Source: Flavobacterium ginsengisoli (GTDB lineage: Bacteria > Bacteroidota > Bacteroidia > Flavobacteriales > Flavobacteriaceae). Taken from it: a stretch of 64,000 bases of DNA. The stretch's first letter is position 1. Every line of letters starts with the position of its first letter. Below, piece after piece: positions 53,033 to 63,300 of the stretch. Location: assembly GCF_029625315.1 (NCBI RefSeq), contig NZ_CP121110.1, positions 434,001 to 498,000 on the forward strand. Reading direction: 5' to 3'. The position numbers and the translations under genes were made by a program. Below the pieces are notes generated by a model. The model ran no database searches, was not told the origin of the DNA, and saw nothing but the letters and a program-made list of their open reading frames with translations.

Positions 53033-54430
53033 ATGAAAAAAGCTTTAAATAAATATTGGACCAAAGTGTCTATAGTATTCGCAATGATTTTTATGATTAC
53101 TGCCTGCGAGAATAGTTTTGAAACTGGCGGATTTGATGTGAGTTCGCCTTCAAATGTACTTTCATTCAAATTGAATGGAGTTTCAGGAAGCATTGATCAG
53201 GCAGCAGGAAAAATTACTGTTGTAATGCCTTACGGGTCTGATATAACAGCCATAAAACCGGAAGTTGTTTTTGTAGAAGGTGCGACATCAAATCCAGAAT
53301 TAAATTCGGCGATGAATTTTACAAATCCGGTAAAATTCAGAGTGGTTAACGGTAATTTATATAAAGATTATACAGTGACTACAACCGTTTTGAGTCCAAT
53401 TAAGAGTTTTACAATTAATGGAGTTGCAGCGACTGTAAACGACATTAGCAAAACCATTAATATGACGCTTCCTGAAAATACTGATTTAACAGCGCTTAAA
53501 CCAGTAATTGAAACAACTGCTGGTGTTACGATTTCACCTGCTTCAGGAGCAACAGTTGATTTTACAAATGCAGTTACTTTTGTAATAACATCAAACGGAA
53601 AAAGCGTTAATTATACCGCAAATGTTGGAGTTCCGGTAACAGGATTAACTGTGGCGTTTTTAGGAACTGCGGCTACAAGATCAGGAATTACAAATATGGA
53701 TGAAGTTACGGCTTCGAACTGGTTGTTTGATAACTTTCCAGGAGCTAAATATATTTCTTTCGAAAGTATACAAAACGGTGCCGATTTAAGTGATATTGAC
53801 GTCATTTGGTGGCATTTTGATTCGGTCGCCAATTTACCTTCTGTAGCTTATAATCCTGCGGTTACAAATGCATTGAAAAATTTCAGAACAAATGGAGGAA
53901 ATCTGTTGTTGACTTCATTTGCTTCACAATATGTTGATGCTTTAGGAATTGTTCCGTCAGGAAAAGGACCAAATAATGTTTTTGGTGACTTTCCTCCAAA
54001 CGGATTTGTAGACGGAAATTCATGGGGAATGTCATTCGTTGGTCATGAAGGTCATCCAATATTCCAAGGTCTAACCACTTTTGAAGCTGGAAAAGCCAAT
54101 TTACTGCAAAGTGGAACTTTCAGATTAAATCATACAGCGTGGTGGTTTTTACCGGAATGGGGAGGCTACAACAATGGAGAAGGTTGGAGAAACCAAACAG
54201 GAGGAACCAATCTGGCAAGTGAAGCGTGGGATAATGAACTTAACGGAAGAGTAACCATTGCAGAATTTCCAAATACAAGCACAAATAAAAATGTAATTGT
54301 TATCTCGATGGGAGCTTACGATTGGTACAATGAAACCAATAGCAGCGGAGTGCCAAGTCAGGCAAACGAGTTTATTACAAATATCAAACTGTTGACACAA
54401 AATAGTATCAATTATCTAGCGGCAAAATAA
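53033..54430 (+). CDS. surface glycan-binding lipoprotein (DUF5018/DUF4960-like) of the fructan locus
   Basis: 465 residues. Lipoprotein signal ending FMITAC. Two tandem beta-sandwich repeats (SFKLNGVSGSIDQAAGKITV and SFTINGVAATVNDISKTINM, about residues 42-200) resemble DUF5018. A C-terminal Trp-rich domain (WWHFDSVANLP, NHTAWWFLPEWGGYNNGEGW, MGAYDWYNE) resembles the DUF4960 domain of the levan-binding protein BT1761. Position right after SusC/SusD is where such SusE-type binding proteins are usually encoded. It has no catalytic motifs. The aromatic clusters are candidates for fructan contact, which is inference. Confidence 0.78.
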   Translation: MKKALNKYWTKVSIVFAMIFMITACENSFETGGFDVSSPSNVLSFKLNGVSGSIDQAAGKITVVMPYGSDITAIKPEVVFVEGATSNPELNSAMNFTNPVKFRVVNGNLYKDYTVTTTVLSPIKSFTINGVAATVNDISKTINMTLPENTDLTALKPVIETTAGVTISPASGATVDFTNAVTFVITSNGKSVNYTANVGVPVTGLTVAFLGTAATRSGITNMDEVTASNWLFDNFPGAKYISFESIQNGADLSDIDVIWWHFDSVANLPSVAYNPAVTNALKNFRTNGGNLLLTSFASQYVDALGIVPSGKGPNNVFGDFPPNGFVDGNSWGMSFVGHEGHPIFQGLTTFEAGKANLLQSGTFRLNHTAWWFLPEWGGYNNGEGWRNQTGGTNLASEAWDNELNGRVTIAEFPNTSTNKNVIVISMGAYDWYNETNSSGVPSQANEFITNIKLLTQNSINYLAAK

Positions 54431-54456
54431 TCCACTTTGAATTTAATTTAATTAAA

Positions 54457-56013
54457 ATGAAATATAGAAATATAATCACAATCGCCTCTGTTTTCTTTTC
54501 GCTGGTTTCGTGTAGTCAGGATGAAACGTATATTGGAGGTTCGATTTCGGGAGGGAATTCTGAAATAACAAGTGTTTTTCCTGTTCCGCCGGCGCAATGG
54601 ATGGGCACGAACGATCCTTATTACAGCGCGGGTTATACGGGAGATATTATGCCTTTTTTCGATAACGGAAAATTTCATATTTATTTTCTGCATGATGCAC
54701 AAAATAAACCTGCCGGAAAAGGATTTCATGATATTCATGAATACCAAAGCACAGATTTGGCACATTTTACTTATGAAGGTCAAACCATTCCGTATGGTAC
54801 AACGCTTGAACCTGATTTTGCTATTGGCACAGGATCAGTTGTCAAAGTGGGTAATCTCTATTATTTTTATTATACAGGGCACAACGAAAATCCGGCTTTT
54901 GTGCAGTCGAATGCCAGAGAAAGTGTTTTATGTGCAACAAGCAACGATTTGAAAAAATGGACAAAAGTTCCGTCTTTTAAAATTACAGCTCCTGCAGGAT
55001 ATTACAATTATGATTTCAGAGATCCGCACGTGTTTTATAATGATGAATTGAAAAAATATTCAATGTTAGTAAGCACACAGACAGAACCAGGAAGAAAAGC
55101 TGTTTTGTTACATTTTACAATCGCAGATCCTGCATCGGGAAAATGGGATGTTGAAGCTCCAATTTATACCACAACTCCTGAAGATAATTATCTGATGATG
55201 GAATGTGCGGATATTTTCAAAATGGGAAGCAATTGGTATTTAATTTTTTCTGAGAATTGGAGCGGAAACAAAGGAACGCATTACAGAATTTCATCATCAA
55301 TCAATGGGCCATGGATAAAACCTGAGAATGACAGAATTGACGGAGAATATTTTTATGCAGGAAAAACAGCTTCTGACGGAAATAAAAGATATGTTTTTGG
55401 ATGGAATGCCAGAAAAACACCTGAAAATGATTTAGGAAACAAGGATTGGGCTGGAAATATGGTTATTCATGAATTGATTCAGAATTCAGATGGAACTTTA
55501 GGAACGCAATCACCGAAATCGGTTAAGGATTTATTTTCGAAAAAGAATGCTACTGCAGAAGTAAATGCCATTTCAGCAAATGCAACAGCTAATAATGGAA
55601 CTTATTCTTTATCTGGAGAAACAGAAAAAGCAATGGTTACTTTTAAAAGCGTTGGAAAGAAAGTTAAAATAAAAGCCGAAATCACTTTAGCGAAAGCTAA
55701 CGGAACAGCCGGATTTGTTTTTCATACCAATGATACAGGAAGTTATTATAAAGTAGTTTTGGATATTGCTAATGGAAAAATAAGCGGTTATAATTCGGCT
55801 TCACAGGAAGTAACAAGCTTGCCTTTTGCTTTTCAGATAAATACAAAATATGATGTTGAAGTAATTGCTGAAGGAAGTGTTGTAGTCTTTTATATCAACG
55901 GAAAAGCAGCGCTCACCAATCGCATTTATGGGAGAGACAAAAATAAATGGGGTTTAATTGCAGAAGGGCAAACAAGTACAATTTCAAACCTTCAGGTAAC
56001 GCAGCCCGAATAA
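54457..56013 (+). CDS. GH32-family surface lipoprotein enzyme (variant motif, endo-type candidate)
   Basis: 518 residues. Lipobox SLVSC (Cys19) suggests it sits on the cell surface. The propeller carries a variant first motif: instead of WMNDPNG it reads YTGDIMPFFDNGKFHIYFLH, with Asp63 as likely nucleophile. FRDPHVF (188-190) and MMECADIF (Glu248) are the other catalytic residues. A C-terminal beta-sandwich (about 370-518: TAGFVFHTNDTGSYYKVVLD) follows. Surface-anchored GH32 enzymes in Bacteroides fructan loci are often endo-acting, cutting polymer for SusC/D uptake, and the contrast with the soluble exo-type enzyme upstream fits that division of labour. The linkage specificity is open. Confidence 0.8.
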   Translation: MKYRNIITIASVFFSLVSCSQDETYIGGSISGGNSEITSVFPVPPAQWMGTNDPYYSAGYTGDIMPFFDNGKFHIYFLHDAQNKPAGKGFHDIHEYQSTDLAHFTYEGQTIPYGTTLEPDFAIGTGSVVKVGNLYYFYYTGHNENPAFVQSNARESVLCATSNDLKKWTKVPSFKITAPAGYYNYDFRDPHVFYNDELKKYSMLVSTQTEPGRKAVLLHFTIADPASGKWDVEAPIYTTTPEDNYLMMECADIFKMGSNWYLIFSENWSGNKGTHYRISSSINGPWIKPENDRIDGEYFYAGKTASDGNKRYVFGWNARKTPENDLGNKDWAGNMVIHELIQNSDGTLGTQSPKSVKDLFSKKNATAEVNAISANATANNGTYSLSGETEKAMVTFKSVGKKVKIKAEITLAKANGTAGFVFHTNDTGSYYKVVLDIANGKISGYNSASQEVTSLPFAFQINTKYDVEVIAEGSVVVFYINGKAALTNRIYGRDKNKWGLIAEGQTSTISNLQVTQPE

Positions 56014-56038
56014 AAACTAATATTAAAATAATTCTAGA

Positions 56039-56945
56039 ATGAATAAGGGAAAAAACCTTAAGGCGATGGCATACGGAGAGGTTCTTTGGGATGTCTTTGC
56101 CAATGAAAAAAAGATTGGCGGAGCTCCATTGAATGTGGCCTTACGCATGAAAACGTTAGGTTGCGAAGTAGCCATGATAAGCTGTGTAGGAAATGACGAA
56201 GATGGAAAGGCAATAAAAAGTCAAATAAAAGAGCTTGGGCTTGAAACAGATACGATTGTAGTGTCACAAGATTTTCCAACGGGTTTGGTCAATGTTACAT
56301 TAAATGAACGTGGATCGGCAACGTATGAAATAAATTATCCGGCAGCTTGGGATAAAATTGTTTTGAATGATTTAGCAAAAACTACCGTTGCAGAAGCAGA
56401 TGTACTGATTTACGGAAGTTTGGTTTGCCGTGACACGGTTTCGAGAAATGCTCTAGAAGAATTGCTTCAAAATGATGTTTATAAAGTATTTGATGTGAAT
56501 TTAAGAAAACCGCATTATACTTATCAAATCTTAGAAGAACTTATGCAATCAGCCGACTTTATTAAATTTAATGATGAAGAATTACTTGAGATCGCAAAAA
56601 AGATGAATTCTCCTTTTAAAACTTTGGAAGAAAACATGGCTTTTATTGAAGAAAAAACGAAAGCCACAGCGATGTGTGTTACCAAAGGAAAACATGGAGC
56701 TTTACTGTTATGGAAAGGGAAAATCTATGAAAATGGAGGTTACCCAATTGAAGTTGCAGATACTGTTGGTGCAGGAGATTCTTTCTTAGCGAGCTTTAAT
56801 CACTTCATTATTAAATAGTAGAGATCCTCAAAGTTCAATTGATTTTGCCTGTGCAGTAGGAGCACTTGTTGCTGAGGCGCCTGGTGCAAATCCCGAAATT
56901 TCTACTTCAAGAATTAATGATTTAATGGCAACAGTTAAAGGTTAG
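56039..56945 (+). CDS. PfkB-family fructokinase, one frame break
   Basis: About 302 residues. Ribokinase/PfkB motifs: AYGEVLWDVFANEKKIGGAP at the substrate end, VDVN-like KVFDVNLRKPHYT, KFNDEEL, CVTKGKHGALL and the catalytic/anion-hole signature DTVGAGDSF. The frame breaks just after it at 56789-56794 (GCGAGC). GCAGC restores SFLAALITSLLNSRDPQSSI and the protein runs on to a stop at 56945 (ending NDLMATVKG). It phosphorylates the imported fructose and closes the locus. A terminator follows at 57005. Confidence 0.88.
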
Positions 56946-57004
56946 TCTCTTTGATAGAAGTTAAAGAAACTAGATTATTTTATTAGCAAAGAACTCAATA
57001 CTTT

Positions 57005-57036
57005 AAAAGAGCAGTATTTTTACTGCTCTTTTTATT
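57005..57036. terminator. bidirectional terminator between fructokinase and Lrp genes
   Basis: AAAAGAGCAGTA (57005-57016), loop TTTT, TACTGCTCTTTT (57021-57032), with T and A runs on the outer sides. It serves both convergent genes. Confidence 0.9.
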
Positions 57037-57054
57037 TATATAAAATTTTATCGG

Positions 57055-57525
57055 TTAGATTGGCAGGTTTTTTTCAAATGCAGAACCAAAAGAGAAAAAA
57101 GAATCAGTGCTTCCTACGCCTTCAATTTGATGAATTTGTTCATATAAGATTTTGCGGAGCTCCTCATTATTTGCCGCAACAATCTTAATGAACAAAGCAT
57201 AATTTCCAGAAACCCAATGGCATTCTACCACTTCAGGAATTTCTTTGAGTTTGTTCGCAATCGAATACGAAAAATGTGCTTCTTTGGTCACTATTCCGGT
57301 ATAAGTTGTGGTTTCAAAACCCATCATTTTAGGATCTAATTTCACAGAAAAACCTGTTATTACTCCACTTTCTTGCAATTTTTTAACTCTTAAATGGACT
57401 AATGAATTAGAAATGTTTAATTCTTTTGCTAAATCTGAAAAAGCAATTCTACTGTTCTCGCTGAGCTTTTGAATAATTTCTCGATCTAAATAATCAGTAT
57501 TTTCGTTCTTATTGAGCTTTGCCAT
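57055..57525 (-). CDS. Lrp/AsnC-family transcriptional regulator
   Basis: 156 residues. The N-terminal HTH is LDREIIQKLSENSRIAFSDL, AKELNISNSLVHLRVKKLQE, SGVITGFSVKLDP, the family standard. The C-terminal ligand-binding RAM domain (residues 68-150) contains VVECHWVSGNYALFIKIVA, where an effector amino acid normally binds between dimers. It is transcribed away from a two-gene set that looks like lysine catabolism, with palindromes in the shared region, so it is the probable local regulator, likely responding to lysine or a product. That assignment is inference. Confidence 0.93.
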   Translation of the reverse strand: MAKLNKNENTDYLDREIIQKLSENSRIAFSDLAKELNISNSLVHLRVKKLQESGVITGFSVKLDPKMMGFETTTYTGIVTKEAHFSYSIANKLKEIPEVVECHWVSGNYALFIKIVAANNEELRKILYEQIHQIEGVGSTDSFFSFGSAFEKNLPI

Positions 57526-57555
57526 AAGTTATGTCAATTTGTGTTTTCTATAATT

Positions 57556-57575
57556 TTGACAATTCTAATTGTCAA
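57556..57575. promoter_or_regulatory. palindromic Lrp-type operator candidate 1
   Basis: TTGACAATT-CT-AATTGTCAA, nine-base arms with no mismatch, 31 bases upstream of the Lrp gene start. A second GTGTCAAAA half-site lies near 57589. Confidence 0.55.
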
Positions 57576-57649
57576 ACTGGTTTTTAAAGTGTCAAAAATA
57601 CATAAAAAAATGTTAAAAATGTCTAATTGTAAATAATCGACTTCATTGG

Positions 57650-57681
57650 CTGTTATAATAACAGTATTATTGATATGTTTG
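57650..57681 (+). promoter_or_regulatory. operator candidate 2 and -7 box of the DUF1338 gene
   Basis: CTGTTAT-A-ATAACAG (57650-57664) is a perfect 15-base palindrome about ten bases upstream of TATGTTTG (57674-57681), an exact TANNTTTG -7 box. The palindrome therefore lies in the spacer/-33 area, where bound Lrp could activate or repress. Confidence 0.55.
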
Positions 57682-57713
57682 TGTCATTATAACACTATTT
57701 AACAAACCAACAA

Positions 57714-58529
57714 ATGAAGAACAATCAACTACTTACAAAGCTATGGGAGCAATATATCGATATAACTCCATCGGCACTGAAAATACATGAGTTGTTAGAA
57801 GAGAAAGGTGAAGAAATAAAAAATGACCATATTGCAATTCGAACTTTTAACGATAAACGTATCAACATCGAAGTATTAGAAAAAGCTTTTCTAAATGTAG
57901 GATATGAGGCAAAAGGCGAATATTATTTTGAAACCAAAAAGCTGTATGCTAAACATTATGAAAATGCTTTGGATAAAGACGCTCCTAGAATTTTTATTTC
58001 GGAATTGGAATTAGAAAAATGTTCTGCAGAATTGCAGGAAACAGTGCGACAACTTTTAGACAGCTGTGATCAAAATGCATTTAATGATCCGAATCTGATT
58101 TTAAGCGGAGCAGTTTGGAATGGAAATTCACAAGCGGTTTACAAATCGCTGTTAGAAGAATCTGAATATGCGGCATGGATGTATGTTTATGGTTTTAGAG
58201 CAAATCATTTCACTATAAACACAAATGCATTAAAAGGATTTCAAACATTAGAAGAATTAAATAACTTTTTAGAAGATAATGGTTGGAAACTTAACGCTTC
58301 TGGCGGAAAAATTAAAGGAACTCCAGAACAATTATTAGAACAATCTAGCACATTAGCAGATTTATACGATATAGATTTTAAAGAAGGTACACTAAAAGTG
58401 CCATCATGTTATTATGAATTTGCCCTTCGTTATCCTATGGCAAATGGAGAATTATATCAAGGTTTTGTAGCATCATCAGCAGATAAGATTTTTGAAAGTA
58501 CTGATGTAAAACTTCAAAAATCGATTTAA
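57714..58529 (+). CDS. DUF1338 (HglS-like 2-oxoadipate dioxygenase/decarboxylase) protein
   Basis: 271 residues. The family includes HglS, an Fe(II) enzyme that converts 2-oxoadipate to 2-hydroxyglutarate in lysine breakdown. Sequence support: IKNDHIAIRTFNDKRINIEV near residues 35-55 (the His of DHIAIRTF is a metal-ligand candidate), then FRANHFTINTNALKGFQTL around residue 160 with a second conserved His, and PSCYYEFALRYPMANG with a Glu near the end. This two-His-one-Glu arrangement fits the fold. At 271 residues it is one of the shorter DUF1338 proteins (HglS itself is longer). Neighbouring ALDH7 and Lrp genes support a place in lysine catabolism. Confidence 0.78.
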   Translation: MKNNQLLTKLWEQYIDITPSALKIHELLEEKGEEIKNDHIAIRTFNDKRINIEVLEKAFLNVGYEAKGEYYFETKKLYAKHYENALDKDAPRIFISELELEKCSAELQETVRQLLDSCDQNAFNDPNLILSGAVWNGNSQAVYKSLLEESEYAAWMYVYGFRANHFTINTNALKGFQTLEELNNFLEDNGWKLNASGGKIKGTPEQLLEQSSTLADLYDIDFKEGTLKVPSCYYEFALRYPMANGELYQGFVASSADKIFESTDVKLQKSI

Positions 58530-58584
58530 ATAATCGTTTTTTAGAAGAAAAAGACTTTGAGATAAACATAACAAAAAGTTCATA

Positions 58585-60138
58585 ATGAAAATCGAAGAAT
58601 TAAAAGCTACAATACAAGAAGCTTTAAAGGAATTAAATATAAAAGACGTTAACGAAGGAACTTCGACAGGGCTTAATAATTTTTCAGATGGAGAAATTTT
58701 AGAAAGCTATTCTCCTGTTGATGGCCAATTAATAGGAAAAATTAAAACATCATCTCCTGCTAATTACGAAAAAGTAATGGAAGTGGCGAGTGTTGCTTTT
58801 AAGGAATTCAGATTAATGCCAGCGCCACAGCGAGGCGAGATTGTTCGTCAGTTTGGCGAAAAATTGCGTAAAAACAAAGAAGCGTTGGGCAAATTGGTTT
58901 CGTACGAAATGGGCAAATCATTGCAGGAAGGTTACGGAGAAGTTCAGGAAATGATCGACATCTGCGATTTTGCTGTTGGACTTTCGCGTCAATTGCATGG
59001 ATTGACAATGCATTCAGAGAGACCTGGACACAGAATGTACGAACAATATCATTCTTTAGGAGTTGTCGGGATTATTTCTGCATTTAATTTTCCAGTGGCT
59101 GTTTGGGCTTGGAATGCTGCTTTGGCATGGGTTTGCGGTGATGTTTGCGTTTGGAAACCATCTGAAAAAACACCACTTTGTGCAATTGCATGTCAAAATA
59201 TAATGGCTGAAGTTATTAAAGAAAACAATCTTCCAGAAGGTATTTCTTGTTTGGTTAACGGAAATTATAGCATAGGAGAACTGTTAACCAATGACAAACG
59301 TATTCCGTTAATTTCTGCTACAGGATCTACTCGAATGGGTAAAACTGTCGCGCAGGTAGTCGCAGGGCGTTTAGGAAAATCATTGCTAGAATTAGGTGGA
59401 AATAACGCAATCATTGTAACGCCCGATGCCGATTTAAAAATGACAATTATAGGTGCCGTTTTTGGTGCCGTTGGAACAGCTGGACAAAGATGTACTTCTA
59501 CACGTCGTTTAATTATTCACGAAAGTATTTATGATAAGGTAAAAGATGCTCTTATCTCGGCATACAAACAATTGCGAATCGGAAATCCTTTAGATGAAAA
59601 AAATCATGTTGGTCCTCTGATTGATACGCAAGCAGTAGAAATGTATGAGAAAGCTTTGAAACAAGTCGTTACACAAGGAGGTAAAATTCTTGTTGAAGGC
59701 GGAGTGCTTTCTGGTGAAGGATATGAAAGTGGCTGTTATGTAAAACCTGCAATTGCAGAGGCAGAGAATACTTTTGAAATTGTACAGCATGAAACTTTCG
59801 CTCCTGTTTTATACCTATTAAAATATTCAGGTACAGTTGAAAATGCTATAGAAATCCAGAATGGAGTAGTGCAAGGATTGTCTTCTGCAATTATGACAAA
59901 TAATTTAAGAGAAGCAGAATTGTTTTTATCTGTTACTGGTTCTGATTGTGGAATTGCAAACGTGAACATCGGGACATCTGGTGCCGAAATTGGTGGAGCT
60001 TTTGGTGGAGAAAAGGAAACCGGTGGAGGACGTGAATCTGGATCTGATGCATGGAAAATTTACATGAGAAGACAAACCAATACAATCAATTATACTACGA
60101 GCTTGCCATTAGCGCAAGGAATAAAATTCGATTTGTAG
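58585..60138 (+). CDS. amaB: ALDH7-family alpha-aminoadipate semialdehyde dehydrogenase
   Basis: 517 residues. NAD-dependent aldehyde dehydrogenase; the ALDH7 subfamily oxidises alpha-aminoadipate semialdehyde, a lysine breakdown step. Catalytic Cys303 lies in GTAGQRCTSTRR and the general-base Glu269 in KSLLELGGNN; SATGSTRMGK is the nucleotide-binding turn. GTSGAEIGGAFGGEKETGGG followed by RESGSDAWKIYMRRQTNTIN is diagnostic of ALDH7 (AmaB/antiquitin). It lies 55 bases downstream of the DUF1338 gene in the same direction, a likely operon. The symbol follows the Pseudomonas name and is by family resemblance. Confidence 0.9.
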   Translation: MKIEELKATIQEALKELNIKDVNEGTSTGLNNFSDGEILESYSPVDGQLIGKIKTSSPANYEKVMEVASVAFKEFRLMPAPQRGEIVRQFGEKLRKNKEALGKLVSYEMGKSLQEGYGEVQEMIDICDFAVGLSRQLHGLTMHSERPGHRMYEQYHSLGVVGIISAFNFPVAVWAWNAALAWVCGDVCVWKPSEKTPLCAIACQNIMAEVIKENNLPEGISCLVNGNYSIGELLTNDKRIPLISATGSTRMGKTVAQVVAGRLGKSLLELGGNNAIIVTPDADLKMTIIGAVFGAVGTAGQRCTSTRRLIIHESIYDKVKDALISAYKQLRIGNPLDEKNHVGPLIDTQAVEMYEKALKQVVTQGGKILVEGGVLSGEGYESGCYVKPAIAEAENTFEIVQHETFAPVLYLLKYSGTVENAIEIQNGVVQGLSSAIMTNNLREAELFLSVTGSDCGIANVNIGTSGAEIGGAFGGEKETGGGRESGSDAWKIYMRRQTNTINYTTSLPLAQGIKFDL

Positions 60139-60300
60139 CCCAAAGAGATTAAAGCTTAACAAAAAATCACCCCAAAGAGAATACCACATTTTGTTTGATA
60201 ATGTTTCTTGAACATTATCAGGCGAGGTGTATCTGCATGCAAAAAAACTAAAAATGTAAAAAAAACAACTAAAAATTTACTAACTAAAACCATTACCGAA

Positions 60301-63300
60301 ATGAACAGAAAACTAATTAGGAGACTTTATTTTATTCCTTTACTGCTATGTTTGTGGTTACCAAACATCAATTTTGCGCAAGCGCAAAAGACTATTTCAG
60401 GAAAAGTTACAGACGATAAAAATAATACGTTGCCTGGCGTAAGTATTTCTATCAAAGATTCTAAATTTAATGCGACAACGGATATTGATGGAAATTATAC
60501 GTTGGTGTATTCATCGACTTTAGAAAATCCAGTTATCGTTTTTTCTTATGTAGGATTTACAGGAATAAGCGAAGAGGTAAATAATCGCAAAGAACTTAAT
60601 GTGGTTATGCAGGAAGAAACCAATAAACTGAATGAAGTTGTCATTATTGGTTATGGTTCGCAAAAGAAAAGTAATGTTACAGGAGCCATTTCTACCGTTA
60701 AAAAAGAAAGCCTAGAAACGCGTGCGACAACAAGTCCAGCAGAAGCACTTCAAGGCTTAGTTGCAGGGGTGAATGTGCAAAAAAGCGGTGGTGTTGCAGG
60801 TGCCTCTGTGAGCGTGAAAATTCGTGGAGTAAATACATTTGGAGCAACAGAACCGCTTTATATTATTGACGGATTTCAGGGATCTATCAATACTATTAAC
60901 CCAACAAATATAGAATCGATGGAGGTTCTTAAAGATGGTGCTGCGGCTGCAATTTACGGATCTGTCGCTGCCAATGGTGTAATTATCGTAACCACAAAAA
61001 ATGGACAGAAAGAAGGAGTAAAAGTAGATTTTAGTTCTTTTTTAAGTATCACAAACCCATCTAAAACATTAGATTTATTAGATGCTGATGGTTACAAAAC
61101 GGTTAATAAAAGAATGTATGACGAATACAATAAATATGCAACTTCTCCAAAACCGCTTCCAGCCTATATTACTGCACCGTCTGATACAAATACAGATTGG
61201 CAGGACGAAGTTTTCCGTTCTGGACTTACACAAAATTATGGTTTAGGAATTCAAGGAAGACAAGGAGATTTCAAATTTGCACTTTATGGTAATTACGTAA
61301 AGCAAAAAGGTATTGTAATAGATAACGAATTTGGTCAGCAAACAGGTAGTGCGAGAGTGAGTTTCAAAAAATCGATTTTTGACATTGATGGAAAAATGGC
61401 TTATATGGGAACGCAAAATGCATTGCCTAATTTCCAGTTAAAAGAAGTATATACAATGTCTCCTTTGGTTCCAGTTTATGACTCATCAGAGGAATATGGC
61501 TATGGATTGTCAAATAAAAATGGTTTGCCAGCAGGTACAAATCCAGTTGCTGAAGAGCATTTTAGAAAAAGCAATGATATAGGACAGGATATAACGGCAA
61601 ATATTGCGACAACAGCAAACATCGCACCTTGGTTAAAATACAAACTGGCTTATTCTTACCGTGTGAAAAACAACCAGCAAACGGCTCATTTTCCACCTTA
61701 TATTGCAAATCCTAAGGAAGTGCATCTTTATCCGATGCAAACAGAATTAAGAACTACTTGGAATGAGCAAATATTAGACAATATTATCACGATTGATAAA
61801 ACCTTCGGGAAACATGTTTTTGGTTTAATGCTTGGTAATACTTTTAATAGTCAGGCATCAAACTGGAATCAGGTTAGTGTTGAAGGTAAGACAACAGATT
61901 ATACAGTAGAAAACGGACAACTAGTTTCTATCGATCGTCCGTCAGGATTTCTTGATCCTAGTTTTGAAACAATTGGTGCCGGAAAAGGAGGAACGTATTC
62001 TGCCGACGGTTCAAAATTTCAATACAACAGAGTATCTTTCTTTAGCAGGTTAAATTACTCTTACAACGATCGTTACTTACTTCAAGTAACAGTTAGAAAA
62101 GATGGTTCTTCTAAATTTGGAGAAGACAGCCGTTGGGGAACTTTCCCATCTATTGCTTTAGGATGGAAAATCGAGCAAGAAGATTTCTTTCCAAAAGACA
62201 TGATTCTTTCTACTTTAAAATTAAGAGCAAGCTGGGGACAATTGGGTAACGAAGCGGCTTTAGGTTATTATTCTGCAAATACATTAATTAAAACAGGTAA
62301 TACTTTAGGAAACGGTTATGTTCAAGGTATAGGAAGCAATCCTTGGCCAGGAAGTATTGCAACAGCATTAGAAAATAGAAATTTGCAATGGGAAACCACA
62401 GATTCTAAAAACATCGGTATCGATTATACGCTATTAAAAGGAAAAATCAGCGGTTCGATGAACTATTACCATAATGTTACAGACAACTTATTGATTACGA
62501 AAAAACTTGCTCCATCTGCCGGAATCGATGATCCAGTTCTTAACGTAGGTAAAATTAGCAACAGCGGATTCGAATTTGAAGTAAATTACCGTGATCAAGT
62601 TAATGAATTTAAATATAATGCAGGATTAAACCTTACTACGCTTAAAAATAGGGTAGAAGAATTGGCAAACGACGGACAAACTATTTACGGAGAAGGATTA
62701 AAATACGGAGACGAACACTTTCCAACTCAGGCTCGCGTTGGAAGTCCAATTAGCGGATTCTATTTATACAAAACAGATGGTATTTTCCAATCTGCTGACG
62801 AAGTTGCCGCACATAACAAAAATGGAGTTTTATTACAGCCAAACGCTAAACCTGGAGACATTCGTTTCAAAGATTTGAACGGAGATGGTGTTATCGATGA
62901 AAAAGATAAAGCTTATGCAGGAACAGGATTGCCAAAACTAGAAGTAAACCTTAGCTTAGGTGCAAGTTACAAAGGATTTGATTTTTCTGCTTTGATAGGA
63001 AGCGGTTGGGGCAATAAGTTATACAACGGAAACAGATATTTCTATGAGTCTATGAATTCAGGAACAAATATGCTGGCTTCTACACTTAATTCATGGACAC
63101 CAGAAAATCATAGTAATATACCACGTGCCGTATTGCAAGATCCTAACGGAAACAGTCGTGAATCAGATCGTTTTCTTGAAAGCGGAGACTTCATCAGAAT
63201 GCGCCAATTGCAACTTGGGTATACTATTCCAAGCAAAATGTTAGGCAAAGCAAAAATTGATAAACTTAGAATTTATATAAGCGCCGAGAACTTGTTTACT

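Noticed and set aside
60208..60300. Longer N-terminus for the second SusC
   Set aside because: The added 31 residues are Lys/Thr-rich and would bury the signal peptide that begins at the ATG at 60301.
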